Counted from the first letter of the stretch, positions 26,701 to 35,951 are shown. The stretch: DNA of 64,000 bases from DASTHG01 sp035491895 (GCA_035491895.1 DATJJY010000046.1:4338-68337); one strand, 5' to 3'. Notes: generated by a model from the letters alone, not told the origin. Numbers and translations: made by a program.

Positions 26701-29608
26701 CGACATCACCGCCAACACGGCGACGAAGCTCGTCTTCACCGTCGAGCCGGTGAACACAACCGCGGGAATCGGCATCGCGCCCGCCGTCGCGGTGTCGGCG
26801 CAGGACGCCCTCGGCAACACCGATCCGACGTTCACCGGGAACGTGACGGTCGCGATCACCGGTGGCACCGGCAAAGCGGGCGCGCATCTCTCGGGTACGC
26901 TGACCCAGGCCGCCGTTGCGGGTGTCGCGACGTTCGCGGGGCTCGCGGTCGACAGCGCCGGCACGGCCTATACCTTGACGGCGTCCGGCTCGAGCCTCAC
27001 CGACGGCGCCAGCGCTACCTTCGACATCACCGCCGGGGCGGCGACCGCGCTGGTGTTCGGCGTGCAGCCGTCGAACGCGGCGGCGGGCGCGACGATCGCA
27101 CCGACGGTGACCGTCATCGCGAAGGACGGCCAGGGCAACATCGATCCAGCGTTCACGGCCAGCGTCAGCTTGACGGCAGCCGTAAACCCGGGCGGGGCCA
27201 CCCCGAACAACGCGACGGTATCGGCGGTCGCCGGCGTCGCGACCTTCTCGACTCTGTTCCTCGACAAGGTCGGGATCGGCTACAAGCTCCAGGCGTCGGG
27301 CGGCGCGCTGACGTCGGCCCAGTCGGGCGCGTTCAACATCACGCCGGGCGCGGCGGCGCATGTCGCGTTCACGGTGCAGCCGTCGACGGTGACGGCGTTC
27401 GCGAACATCAGTCCCGCCGTGAAGGTGACGGTGCAGGACGCGTTCAATAACACCGTGACGAGCTTCGCCAACAACGTGGTCGTGGCCATTGGAAACAACG
27501 CGGGCGGCGGCACGCTCGGCGGCGGGCAGTCGAAGGCCGCTATCGCCGGCATCGCCACCTTCCCCGGGTTGAACATCAATGCGACGGGGACGGGATACAC
27601 GCTGACGGCTACCGCAGTAGGCCTACCGGTCGCGACCAGCGCCGCATTCGATGTGATCCCGTCGGTGGCGACACGGCTCTTCTATACCGTGCAGCCCTCG
27701 AGTGCCATCGCCGGCGCGTCGACGATCGGCGTGACGGTCGAAGCGCGTGATGCCTCGGGCCAGCTGGCCTCGAGCTTCACCGGCAACGTGACGGTCGCCA
27801 TCACGAGCGGCAGCGGGACGCCGGGAGCGACGCTCAGCGGCACGACGACGGTCGCCGCGGTGGCGGGCGTCGCGACGTTCTCCGGCCTGAGCATCAACAA
27901 GGCGGCTTCCAACTACAAGCTCACCGCCACGGACAACCCCGATGGCGTGACGGCGGCAACGAGCGGCTTCTTCACGATCAATCACGACGTGGCCACCCAT
28001 CTGGTCTACGCGATCCAGCCGTCGACCACCGGGGCGCTTGCGACCATCGCCCCCCAGGTGGAGCTCAACGCGCTCGACGCGAACGACAACCTCGTCACGG
28101 ATTTCGCCGGGAACGTCACGCTGGTCATCAATAACAACCCCGGCACGCCGAGCGCAGGAACATTGAGCGGAACTCTGACGAAGGCGGTTTCGGGCGGCGT
28201 GGCGGTGTTCAACGACCTCAGCATCGACATGCAGGGCGTGGGTTACACCCTCGACGCGACGTCGTCGTTGCCGACGGTGACCAGTAACGGGTTCGACATC
28301 ACGCCGAGCACGGCGAACCACCTCGTGATCACGGCGCAACCGACGACCACGACGGCGGGGCAAGCCATCTCCGCGTTCACTCTCGAGGCTCGGGACGCGT
28401 CGAATGCCCTGCTCACCGGCTTCACCGGCAACGTGACGGTGCAGATCACGGGCGGAACCGGGACGTCGGGCGCGACCCTCTCGGGCACCACGACCAAGGC
28501 GGCGGTCGGCGGCGTGGTGAGCTTCACCGATCTCAGCATCAACCGGAAGGGGACGGGTTACAAGCTCTCCGCCACGGCGGCGGGCCTGACGGGAGCAACC
28601 AGCAGCTCGTTCCAGATCAACACCGGCGCGGCGTCGCAGGTGTCCTTCAAGGTCGATCCGCCGTCGTCGCCCACGGCCTCAGGCGTCGCGCTGTCGCCCG
28701 CCATCACGGCGGAGGTGGAAGACGCGCTGGGCAATCCGGTGACGACGTACAACGGGACGGTGACGGTCGCGATCTTCGCCAATCCGAGCGGCGGCACCCT
28801 CTCCGGGTCGACGTCGGCCACGAGCGGCAACGGCCAGCTGGTGAACGGGCTCGCGACGTTCAGCGATCTCAGCATCGACGCCGCGGGTTCCGGGTACCGG
28901 CTGCAGGTGACCGGCACCGGCCTCTCGACCGGCGACATCAGCACGGCGTTCACGATTTCGGCGGGCGTCGCCGACCACCTCGTCTTCACGGTGGCGCCGA
29001 GCGATCGGACGGCGGGGCTGAATATCTCCCCGCAGATCAAAGTCACGGCGTTCGACGCCCTCAACAACGTCGTTACCTCGTTCGTCTCGAACGTGACCGT
29101 CGCCATCACTTCGGGCACGGGCACGGCCGGGGCGACGCTCTTCGGCACCACGACGCAGGCGGCGGTCAGCGGCGTGGCGACGTTCGCCGGTCTGAACATC
29201 GACAAGGCCGGGGCGGGCTACACCCTGTCGGCCACGGCGAGCGGCGTGACGGGCACGACGAGCGCGACGTTCAACATCACGCCGGCGGCCGCGACGCACC
29301 TCGTCTTCACGGTGCAGCCGACCAATACGGCCGCAAATGCGTCGATTACGCCAGCCGTCGAGGTGACGGCCGAGGATGCGTTCGGGAACGTCGACACCAG
29401 CTACAACGCCATCAACGTGACGGTGGCGATGGGCACCAACGCCGGTGGCGCGGGCAGCCTCCTCTCGGGCACCAAGGTGGTGGCGACCTCGCATGGCGTC
29501 GCGACGTTCAGTGACCTGAGCATCAACAACACCGGGGTCGGCTACACGATTACGGCGCAATCGGGCGCCTTCCCGTTGGCCGGCAGTAACGCGTTCAACA
29601 TCTTCTGA
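23747..29608 (+). CDS. Giant surface lipoprotein with about 18 beta-rich repeats (paralogue 2)
   Basis: 1953-residue paralogue of the preceding gene. The ATG is preceded by GAGGGG at eight bases. The signal peptide ends in the lipobox LLVVSC, giving an acylated cysteine near residue 36. About 18 repeats follow with the same pattern (LVFTVQPTNTAAN, VEVTAEDAFGNV, LSINNTGVGYTI). One linker near repeat 16 carries an extra SATSGNGQLVNG insertion. The protein ends directly in the last repeat (AGSNAFNIF) with no anchor domain. It would form a rod tens of nanometres long. Role in adhesion or as a stalk is inferred. Confidence 0.85.
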   Translation: MRSTLSAALSFARPLATTVARASAVALLTLLVVSCHSDTTAPAIPKSLEFSVQPASTDAVTSLGSIKVTALDGSGHVVTSFLGQVTIALGNNPGNATLGGTKSQSAVAGVATFSNLTVNRPGTGYTLAVSASGVTQNSAAFNIVPGPVVSFVFSVQPSNATAGATIAPAIQVQAMDGAGNLVTPFNGNVTMAIGTNPAGGTLSGTASVAAAAGIASFSSLSIDKAGTGYKLTATGGAGSGTSNAFNITAAVATQLVFATQPTATAAGSNITPAIIVTAKDQFGNNAASFANAITVAITGGTGKAGAALSGTKTVTASGGSATFSTLSIDSVGTGYTLSATATGLVGGFASATFNIVPGAATQLVFTAQPTNATAGANIAPAIAVTARDAKGNTATGFTGSVTLAIGTNAGGGTLGGTVAVNATAGVASFSTVNINKSGIGYTLTAGSGTLTGATSNAFNIVAGAATKLAFTSPPTNSLAAATINSSGGVKVTAQDALGNTDLSYTGNVTVAFGTNAGGGTLSGTLTAAAAAGVATFANLSIDKVGTGYTLAATATSLTSATSGGFNIINSVATHLVFTLQPGNTVAGATIGTVTVTALDAANNPAVDFTASVAIAILNNAGGGTLSGTTSIAAVAGVATFSTLSIDKTGTGYTLTATAGALTSATSTGFNITPGLATHLAFVTQPTNATAGVSIAPSVVVNALDANNNIATAYTANVVAAIGTNAGGGTLSGTTTVAAVAGVATFANLSIDKSGTGYTLHATSGSLTDATSTGFNISAAALSQLIFTSQPVATQAGSHIAPAVEVSGDDAFGNLVTTFTGNVTVAIGTNGGAGTLSGTTTVAAVAGIASFGDLSIDKTGSGYTLAATASGASAGTSVAFDITPGAASKLTFSVGPAASTAAGTVIAPPIIVAAQDAFGNTVPSFVGNIAMAFGANPGTGTLSGTTSINAVAGIATFSNLSVDKAGTGYTLAASSSGVTGATSAAFDITANTATKLVFTVEPVNTTAGIGIAPAVAVSAQDALGNTDPTFTGNVTVAITGGTGKAGAHLSGTLTQAAVAGVATFAGLAVDSAGTAYTLTASGSSLTDGASATFDITAGAATALVFGVQPSNAAAGATIAPTVTVIAKDGQGNIDPAFTASVSLTAAVNPGGATPNNATVSAVAGVATFSTLFLDKVGIGYKLQASGGALTSAQSGAFNITPGAAAHVAFTVQPSTVTAFANISPAVKVTVQDAFNNTVTSFANNVVVAIGNNAGGGTLGGGQSKAAIAGIATFPGLNINATGTGYTLTATAVGLPVATSAAFDVIPSVATRLFYTVQPSSAIAGASTIGVTVEARDASGQLASSFTGNVTVAITSGSGTPGATLSGTTTVAAVAGVATFSGLSINKAASNYKLTATDNPDGVTAATSGFFTINHDVATHLVYAIQPSTTGALATIAPQVELNALDANDNLVTDFAGNVTLVINNNPGTPSAGTLSGTLTKAVSGGVAVFNDLSIDMQGVGYTLDATSSLPTVTSNGFDITPSTANHLVITAQPTTTTAGQAISAFTLEARDASNALLTGFTGNVTVQITGGTGTSGATLSGTTTKAAVGGVVSFTDLSINRKGTGYKLSATAAGLTGATSSSFQINTGAASQVSFKVDPPSSPTASGVALSPAITAEVEDALGNPVTTYNGTVTVAIFANPSGGTLSGSTSATSGNGQLVNGLATFSDLSIDAAGSGYRLQVTGTGLSTGDISTAFTISAGVADHLVFTVAPSDRTAGLNISPQIKVTAFDALNNVVTSFVSNVTVAITSGTGTAGATLFGTTTQAAVSGVATFAGLNIDKAGAGYTLSATASGVTGTTSATFNITPAAATHLVFTVQPTNTAANASITPAVEVTAEDAFGNVDTSYNAINVTVAMGTNAGGAGSLLSGTKVVATSHGVATFSDLSINNTGVGYTITAQSGAFPLAGSNAFNIF

Positions 29609-29641
29609 TCGGGAGCGGCAGGATCCGCGAGCTAGCACCCA

Positions 29642-29677
29642 GACGACAGCCCGGCCCAGCCGGGCTGTCGTCGTTTT
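29642..29677 (+). terminator. Rho-independent terminator after the second giant repeat gene
   Basis: Perfect 13-bp stem GACGACAGCCCGG (29642-29654) with CCGGGCTGTCGTC (29660-29672), loop CCCAG, then GTTTT. Confidence 0.93.
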
Positions 29678-29759
29678 GCCGCCCGATCCCGTGTAGGCAT
29701 TTTTCCTACCCTACCCGGACGGCTGCGCCGCTCCCATTGTAGTAGGAGGGAGGACCGGG

Positions 29760-31676
29760 ATGGGCACACCGTTGCGCCTGCTGCTGGTTGAGGATTCCGA
29801 CGACGACGCGCTGCTGGTCGTGCGCGAGCTGACCCGCGGGGGCTACGAAATTGCCTACGAGCGGGTCTGGGATGCGGGGTCGATGCGTGCGGCGCTGGAT
29901 CGCCAGAGCTGGGATCTGGTGCTGAGCGACCACAGCATGCCGCAATTCAGCGGCCGGGCGGCCCTGCAGGTGCTGCGCGACAGCCATCCCGACGTCCCCT
30001 TCATTTTCGTGTCCGGCACGATCGGCGAGGACGCCGCCGTCGAAGCGATGCGCTTGGGCGCCCAGGACTACCTCAACAAGTCGAATCTGCGCCGTCTCGT
30101 GCCCGCCATCCAGCGTGAGCTGCGCGAGGCCGAGGGAAGGCGCGAGCGGCGCCGCGCTGAAACGGCGCTGCGAGAATCGGAGCAGCGCTTCGAAAAAGTG
30201 TTCCAGTCGAGCCCCGTCGGCATCACCATCAGCACGCTCTCCGAGGGACGCTACCTCGACGTCAACGCCGCATTCCTGCGGATGATCGGCCGAACGCGCG
30301 ACGAAGTCGTGGGTCACACCGCGTTCGAGATCGACTTCTGGCGCGACCCGGCCGACCGGACACGGATCATGGAGCAACTGCGGAGCGATGGCGGCGCCGC
30401 GCAGGAGATTGAGACGACCGTGCAGGCGAAGGGCGGGGCCCTGCGGCACGTGCTCGTCGCACTCGAGCAGGTCGATTTCTCGGGCCTCCCCTGCGTAGTG
30501 GCGCTGGTGCACGACGTCACCGGCCCCAAGCTCCTGGAGCAGCAGCTCAACCAGGCGCAGAAAATGGAGGCCGTCGGGCGGCTCGCCGGCGGGGTCGCGC
30601 ACGACTTCAACAACATGCTGACCGTCATCACGAGCTACAGCGACCTGTTGCTGGGCGACCTGGATGCCGGGGACCGCCGCCGCGAGGACATCGAAGAAAT
30701 CCTCAAGGCCGCCCGCGGCGCCGCGACGCTGACGCGTCAATTACTCGCCTTCTCCCGCCAGGAAGTCATCCAGCCGCGACCGATCAGCGTGAATGGCATC
30801 CTGGCGGGCACCGAGAAGATGCTGAAGCGGGTGATCGGGGAGGATATCGAGCTGGTGGCCGATCTCGCCGCCGAGCCTTCGACGGTGATGTGCGATCCGG
30901 GTCAGCTCGAGCAGATCGTCATGAACCTCGTCGTCAACGCCCGCGACGCGATGCCCGGGGGCGGGAAGCTGCGCATCGCCACGACCGCGACATCGCTCGA
31001 CCAATCCACGCTGCGCGAGCACCCGCTCGCGGGGCCCGGACGCTACGTCGTGCTTGAGGTGAGCGACACCGGGATCGGAATGGATGCGGCGATCCGCGAG
31101 CATATCTTCGAGCCGTTCTTCACCACCAAGGAGCAGGGCAAGGGCACGGGACTCGGCCTCGCCACGGTATACGCCATCGCCAAGCAGGTCGGCGGATTCG
31201 TGTGGGTCGACAGCACTCCGGGAGTGGGATCGCACTTCCGCGTCTTCTTCCCTGCGATCGACGCTCCGCCGTCCTCGGTAGAGCAGAACAGCGCGACAGG
31301 GCTGCCACGCGGTACCGAAACGGTGCTGTTGGTGGAGGATGCCACCGCGGTGCGGAACGTGATCCGCCAGGTGCTGGAGCGGCTGGGCTATACGGTGCTG
31401 GACGCGGCGGACGGGCAGCTGGCACTGGAGGTCGCCGCCCGCCACCATGGGCCGATCGACCTCGTGGTCACGGACATCGTGATGCCGGCCCTCGGCGGCC
31501 GCGAGCTGGCCGAGCGGCTGCGGCGGGTCCGTCCCGACATTCGCATCCTCTACACGTCCGGCTACACCGACGACGCCGTCGTGCGCAACGGCGTGCTCGA
31601 CGCCCGCTTCGTGTTCATGCAGAAGCCCTTCACACCGGAGATCCTCGCCAGCAAGGTTCGGGAAGCCCTGGCCTAG
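29760..31676 (+). CDS. Hybrid sensor histidine kinase (REC-PAS-HisKA-HATPase-REC)
   Basis: 638-residue cytoplasmic signalling protein without membrane segments. Residues ~5-120 form a receiver (LLVEDSDDDA, LVLSDHSMP). A PAS domain follows (~140-255). The HisKA box has the phospho-accepting His in GRLAGGVAHDFNNML (~residue 280). The ATPase has NLVVNARDAMP, VSDTGIGM and GKGTGLGLATVY. A second receiver (LLVEDATAVRN, LVVTDIVMP) ends in KPF. The order suggests an internal phosphorelay with an external partner; no output regulator is adjacent. Its TAG overlaps the convergent gene's TAG in a CTAG. Upstream lies the inverted repeat GTAGG-CATTTTT-CCTAC. Confidence 0.92.
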   Translation: MGTPLRLLLVEDSDDDALLVVRELTRGGYEIAYERVWDAGSMRAALDRQSWDLVLSDHSMPQFSGRAALQVLRDSHPDVPFIFVSGTIGEDAAVEAMRLGAQDYLNKSNLRRLVPAIQRELREAEGRRERRRAETALRESEQRFEKVFQSSPVGITISTLSEGRYLDVNAAFLRMIGRTRDEVVGHTAFEIDFWRDPADRTRIMEQLRSDGGAAQEIETTVQAKGGALRHVLVALEQVDFSGLPCVVALVHDVTGPKLLEQQLNQAQKMEAVGRLAGGVAHDFNNMLTVITSYSDLLLGDLDAGDRRREDIEEILKAARGAATLTRQLLAFSRQEVIQPRPISVNGILAGTEKMLKRVIGEDIELVADLAAEPSTVMCDPGQLEQIVMNLVVNARDAMPGGGKLRIATTATSLDQSTLREHPLAGPGRYVVLEVSDTGIGMDAAIREHIFEPFFTTKEQGKGTGLGLATVYAIAKQVGGFVWVDSTPGVGSHFRVFFPAIDAPPSSVEQNSATGLPRGTETVLLVEDATAVRNVIRQVLERLGYTVLDAADGQLALEVAARHHGPIDLVVTDIVMPALGGRELAERLRRVRPDIRILYTSGYTDDAVVRNGVLDARFVFMQKPFTPEILASKVREALA

Positions 31677-32209
31677 GGAGTGGCCGGCCGCCTCGCCTCG
31701 ATCGTCTGGACCTCCGCCCACGTCTCCCCGTTGTCCGTCGACAGCTCGGACCGCCAGCGAAACCCGGCCTCGGCGATGTCGAAGAACGTGTTGCGAAACA
31801 CACTGTGAAGCGGGAAGAGCCGGCCCGCCCGGCCGCGCGGGCGGCGATGCCTGAAGGTGATCGTCCCCTCGCGTACCGACACGCCGCCCAGATCCTCGGG
31901 GCCGAGATCGAGCCACGTCGCGTCCAGCGCATCGAGCCACTTCATGACCCAGGTCTTCGAATCGGTATTGAACAGGCGATACGTCTGGCCGAGCATCGCC
32001 ACTTCCCCCGCCGGCCCGAGCTGGCGGAACTCGTCGCAGATGGCGTAGCCGTCGAGGATGTAGCGCCCCACCCAGGTCGCCGCCCGGGTGCGCACGACGT
32101 CATCCGGTCCCCGGACGTGCGACTCGCATTCCCAGGCGCCCACGAGAAAGTCGAACGCCACGAGCTCCCGCGGCGCGTTGGCGTTGGGCATCCCGAATCC
32201 GCCGCTCAC
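31673..32209 (-). CDS. DUF1579-like small beta-barrel protein
   Basis: 178-residue soluble protein. FDFLVGAWECESHVRG near the N-terminus, WVGRYILDGYAICDEF, and the pattern of strands resemble DUF1579 or related lipocalin-like proteins; the assignment is tentative. The GTG at 32209 overlaps the stop of the preceding hydrolase (GTGA); an ATG at 32191 is the alternative. Last gene of the catabolic array. Function unknown. Confidence 0.65.
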   Translation of the reverse strand: MSGGFGMPNANAPRELVAFDFLVGAWECESHVRGPDDVVRTRAATWVGRYILDGYAICDEFRQLGPAGEVAMLGQTYRLFNTDSKTWVMKWLDALDATWLDLGPEDLGGVSVREGTITFRHRRPRGRAGRLFPLHSVFRNTFFDIAEAGFRWRSELSTDNGETWAEVQTIEARRPATP

Positions 32210-34728
32210 GGGGCGCCCGCCTGCTCCGCATAGACCGACCGGGCTCGGTCGATCAGGTGCATGACGCTGTCGCGTTCCGCAGTCGTATTCCAGCCGGCGG
32301 CGCGCGCGGCGGCCGTGACGCGGTCGATCCACTGAACGAAGAATCGCGCGTCGGCGCTCGAGCGCCGTGGCGCTCCCGCAACCGTGACGTACACCGGCGA
32401 CGTCGACGCAAAGGGGTAGAGGTCGAGCACCGGCTCGCGCGGGCCGTCGCCCGCGGCCCGCAGCAGCAGCCAGCCGCTGCGCGCGACCGGGACCGCGACC
32501 GTCGTGTCGACCGTGGTCCTGTCCCCCCGCAGCAGGATCGACGCCACGACGGCGCCGTTGCCGACGACGTCGAGGTGGTCGACGGGGACGCCGGACAGCA
32601 GCCGCACGTGGACGAGGAGAGAGCGCGGCGCTGCCAGCGACACGTCGTCGCCGGGCCCGTGGCCGTCGACGGTCAGGGCGAGCAGCGGACCGTTCGTCAC
32701 GAACGTGCGCCCGGCCTTGAGTCCGGCGAGAAAACCCTGATGCGTCAGCACCGGGCCGGCCCGGACGTACACCCGCTCCAAACCCACCGGACCGTGCAGC
32801 ATCGCGAAATTGGGGAACGCATCGGTTCCCGCCCCGGCCGGGATGCGGAAGCCGCAATTCAGCAGCCGGTACCAGACCGCCGATGTGAAGCGATGGTTCG
32901 AGAACCCCATCACCTCGACGTAATCCACCTTGCCGAGCGCCACGTCGACCGGGAGCTCCGACGAGAGCGCCGCTGTCGTGTCGAACGGATCGGGCGCGCT
33001 GTCGTAGGGGTGCACCCAACCGAACAGGCCGCCCTGGAGGTGGGTCAGATCGGCGATGACGGCATTCGGGGGATAGGCGCTGGCCAGCGCGGTGTTGGGG
33101 TACCCGGCGTAATCGGGAAGCAGCAGGTGGTCGCGTAGACCGAGGACACCCGCGTGATCCCAGAAGCCGGTGTGGAATTCCTGACCGTGAAAGAGCTGAT
33201 ACTCGCGCGTCGATGCCGGATCCGGGCCCGCACGGAAGTACCCGATGTCCGGGACCCGTTGCTCCTTGTTCACGATCAGGTTCTCGACGAGATGGAGATC
33301 TTCCGCCCGCGCCTGCGCCACGAGGTGGGCGGGCGTGTTGCGGTACGTCCCCCCGTAGTTCATGTGCACGTGGAGGTCACCGCTCCACCATCCCTGGGCG
33401 GGCAGGTCGGCGAGCCGCTCGAGCGCCACGTGCACCGTGTCCCGCACCCCGGCGGCGATCGTCACGACGCGGCGGAATGCGCGGTACTCCGGCCCGCGCG
33501 TCACGTCGACGGTCAGCGGTCCCGGCGGAACCACCACATCGACCGATCCGTCCGCCGCGAAGTACTCGTAGGTGGACGCGCGCTCCCGGCGGTCGAATGC
33601 AAGATCGGCCTGGCGCCACGCGTCGTCCGGCGCCCAGGCCCGGCCGTCGGCGCCGGTGAGCCGCATGCGCGCGGCGACGGCGCGTCCGCTGGTGCGATCG
33701 ACGAGCGTGAGGTGCAGGCGCCCCACCGGGTGGAGATAGCGCCGTGCCCGGGGGTCGACCGGCGTACGCGCGCCGCCCGGGATCTCGAGCACCACGAGTG
33801 ACGTATTGCCGTGCTCGTTGGAGACGTACACCACGCGCCGGCCGTCCGGCGACCAGCGCGGGCCCGTCGCGTCGAACTCACCGTAGGTGAGCTGGACCGG
33901 GTCTCCGCCATCGGGAGTCATCACCCAGAGCTGATTCCACTGGCGGCCGAGGTAGGAGCTGTACACGATGCGGTGCCCGTCCGGGGACCAGTCGGGGCGG
34001 GCCTTCCAGTTCGTCTCCTCATATCTGATCTCCCGCAGCGCCGCGCCCGACTCCGCCGGCATGCGCCAGAATCCGCCGCTGCCGTGAATGCGCCCCCGAT
34101 TCGAGACGAGGATCAGCTCGCGCCCGTCGGGAGACCAGGTGGGCGAGAGATAGTGATCCCACCGGCTGTAATAGCGGCGCGGCAGCCCGCTATTCGTGTC
34201 GGCGGTGAGGCGCACCGCCCTGCCGAGCGAGTCGCCCGCGACCGGCGCCACGAAGACGTGCCAGCGACCGAAGGCCATCGTAGAGACGAAGGCGAGGCGC
34301 GACCCGTCGGGCGCCCAGCGCGGCTCGAGGTTGATGCCGCCGTTCGCGGTGAGCGGCCTGACGGCGCCGCTCGCAATGTCGAGGGATTGCAGCTCGATCG
34401 TTTCGTGGGCCCAACGCGCGAACACGATGCGGCGGCCGTCGGGGGACCAGTCGGGCTGGAAATCGTATCCCGGGCCGTCGGTGAGCTGGACCGCGGTGGT
34501 GTCGCCGATCGTCTGGCGCCAGAGCGTCCCCTGCATCGCGTAGACGAGGCTGCGACCGTCGGGCGACCACGTCGCCGCAGACGGCCCGCTCGTCACCTGC
34601 GGCACGTACATCTCGAGCCAGTAGTAGGTATGCGGCAGCCGGACCTGGCTCAGGACGGTGTCGCGCTGCGCCGCGAGCGGAGCGACGCAGATCACGCTCA
34701 CCACACCCCACATCCCGCGCTGCGTCAT
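32206..34728 (-). CDS. TolB-like propeller fused to a CehA/McbA-type metallohydrolase
   Basis: 840-residue exported protein. A signal peptide (MTQRGMWGVVSVICVAPLAA) precedes several WD40/TolB-like blades, each with WSPDGRxLVxxS (for example FQPDWSPDGRRIVFAR, APRWSPDGR-type repeats; residues ~45-330). A beta-sandwich linker follows. A PHP-like metal site starts at about residue 450 with GDLHVHMNYGG, then HGQEFH and LFGWVHPYDSAPDP. CehA/McbA proteins hydrolyse carbamate or ester bonds, but many members are untested. Four-base overlaps on both sides tie it to the peptidase and the DUF1579-like gene. Confidence 0.82.
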   Translation of the reverse strand: MTQRGMWGVVSVICVAPLAAQRDTVLSQVRLPHTYYWLEMYVPQVTSGPSAATWSPDGRSLVYAMQGTLWRQTIGDTTAVQLTDGPGYDFQPDWSPDGRRIVFARWAHETIELQSLDIASGAVRPLTANGGINLEPRWAPDGSRLAFVSTMAFGRWHVFVAPVAGDSLGRAVRLTADTNSGLPRRYYSRWDHYLSPTWSPDGRELILVSNRGRIHGSGGFWRMPAESGAALREIRYEETNWKARPDWSPDGHRIVYSSYLGRQWNQLWVMTPDGGDPVQLTYGEFDATGPRWSPDGRRVVYVSNEHGNTSLVVLEIPGGARTPVDPRARRYLHPVGRLHLTLVDRTSGRAVAARMRLTGADGRAWAPDDAWRQADLAFDRRERASTYEYFAADGSVDVVVPPGPLTVDVTRGPEYRAFRRVVTIAAGVRDTVHVALERLADLPAQGWWSGDLHVHMNYGGTYRNTPAHLVAQARAEDLHLVENLIVNKEQRVPDIGYFRAGPDPASTREYQLFHGQEFHTGFWDHAGVLGLRDHLLLPDYAGYPNTALASAYPPNAVIADLTHLQGGLFGWVHPYDSAPDPFDTTAALSSELPVDVALGKVDYVEVMGFSNHRFTSAVWYRLLNCGFRIPAGAGTDAFPNFAMLHGPVGLERVYVRAGPVLTHQGFLAGLKAGRTFVTNGPLLALTVDGHGPGDDVSLAAPRSLLVHVRLLSGVPVDHLDVVGNGAVVASILLRGDRTTVDTTVAVPVARSGWLLLRAAGDGPREPVLDLYPFASTSPVYVTVAGAPRRSSADARFFVQWIDRVTAAARAAGWNTTAERDSVMHLIDRARSVYAEQAGAP

Positions 34729-35951
34729 TTCCCGAGCCGACCGTACTTCTGCAGCGCCGCCCGCAGGCGGTCGCGGGGCAGCGCGGTGACGCGCAGGTCG
34801 TTGGCTCCGGTCATCGTTTCCGCGGCCACGAGGGCATTGGTGATCGACTCCTCGGTTGCCTGCACCGTCGCCTCGAACACCGTCGTGATCGCTTCGTTCG
34901 GGATGAACGTCGCGGAGTGGAGCCCTTTGGTGTCCGCCGCGTTGGGGTTGGCGGTCGAAAACGCGACGTAGATGTCACCCGAGCTGTTGGAGCCCAGGCC
35001 GCCCATCTTGCCGATGCCGAGCGAGACGTGCCTGGCGACGCGTTGCAGCTGGTGCGGGAGCAGGGGCACGTCGGTCGCGACGACGACGATGATCGACCCC
35101 ATCTCCCCGATACCGCCGGGGCCCGGATCCCGGGTCCCGACTCCCGCGGGACACCGCGGATACCGCTCGTCGGCGTTGGGGAGGGGGCCCGCGACATCCA
35201 GACACGGCAGCAGATCGGCGATCTCCGCGCCCACCGGAACGCCGGCGATGCGCAGCAGGCGTCGCACACCGTAGTTGCACTGTACCAGGACCCCCAGCGT
35301 GTACGTCTTCTCTTCGATCGTGAAGCGGCGGCTCGCCGTGCCGATCCCACCCTTGAATTGATGGCAGATCATCCCCGTGCCGCCCCCGACATTGCCCTCG
35401 GCGACGGGGCCCGAGCGCGCGCTGTCCAGCGCCCGAAAGGCATCCTGCTTCGTGACGTGAAATCCGTTGATGTCGTTGAGGGAGCCGTCCCACGTCTCGG
35501 CGACAACCGGCAGCGACCAGTCGAAATTGAATCCCTTGTGCACCAGCCACTCGATCACGGCGTCACGCACCACACCGACGGAATGGGTGTTGGTGATCAT
35601 CACGGGCCCGGCGAGAAACCCCGATTCCTCGAGCCACGTGGTGCCGGTCATTTCGCCGTTGCCGTTGAGGGTGAACCAGCCGGCCATCACGGGATCGCCG
35701 TTCGCGGCGCCGCGCGGCAACACCGCGGTCACGCCGGTCCGCACCGGCCCCTGCCCCACCACCAGCTTCCCCTTTCCCGACACGATCGTCACTTGACCGA
35801 CCGTCACGCCTGCGACATCCGTGATGGCGTTCAGCGGCCCCGGCGTCCCGTCGAAGGGCACGCCCAGATCGCGTGCGCGTGGCTTGGCCTGGCCGGATAC
35901 CACCACCGGCAGGGCGAGGGCAACGAAGCTGAGGATGGCCGGCACTCTCAC
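34725..35951 (-). CDS. P1/S58 family peptidase (DmpA-like aminopeptidase)
   Basis: 408-residue N-terminal-nucleophile hydrolase with a signal peptide (cleaved near VVVSGQA). The family self-cleaves and then removes N-terminal D-, beta- or L-amino acids. Visible landmarks are the GVTAVLPRG segment, GGGTGMICHQFKGGIGTASR, and the nucleophile loop SNSSGDIYVAFSTANP at about residues 321-336, matching the S(N)xSGD site of DmpA/BapA. Its context (aminotransferases, hydrolase) suggests release of unusual amino acids from peptides in the periplasm. Overlaps neighbours by 4 bp on each side. Confidence 0.9.
   Translation of the reverse strand: MRVPAILSFVALALPVVVSGQAKPRARDLGVPFDGTPGPLNAITDVAGVTVGQVTIVSGKGKLVVGQGPVRTGVTAVLPRGAANGDPVMAGWFTLNGNGEMTGTTWLEESGFLAGPVMITNTHSVGVVRDAVIEWLVHKGFNFDWSLPVVAETWDGSLNDINGFHVTKQDAFRALDSARSGPVAEGNVGGGTGMICHQFKGGIGTASRRFTIEEKTYTLGVLVQCNYGVRRLLRIAGVPVGAEIADLLPCLDVAGPLPNADERYPRCPAGVGTRDPGPGGIGEMGSIIVVVATDVPLLPHQLQRVARHVSLGIGKMGGLGSNSSGDIYVAFSTANPNAADTKGLHSATFIPNEAITTVFEATVQATEESITNALVAAETMTGANDLRVTALPRDRLRAALQKYGRLGK

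Noticed and set aside
18671..29608. Possible CRISPR or satellite array
   Set aside because: The repetition is at protein level, with ~315-bp units of diverged DNA and an open frame; there are no short direct repeats with spacers.
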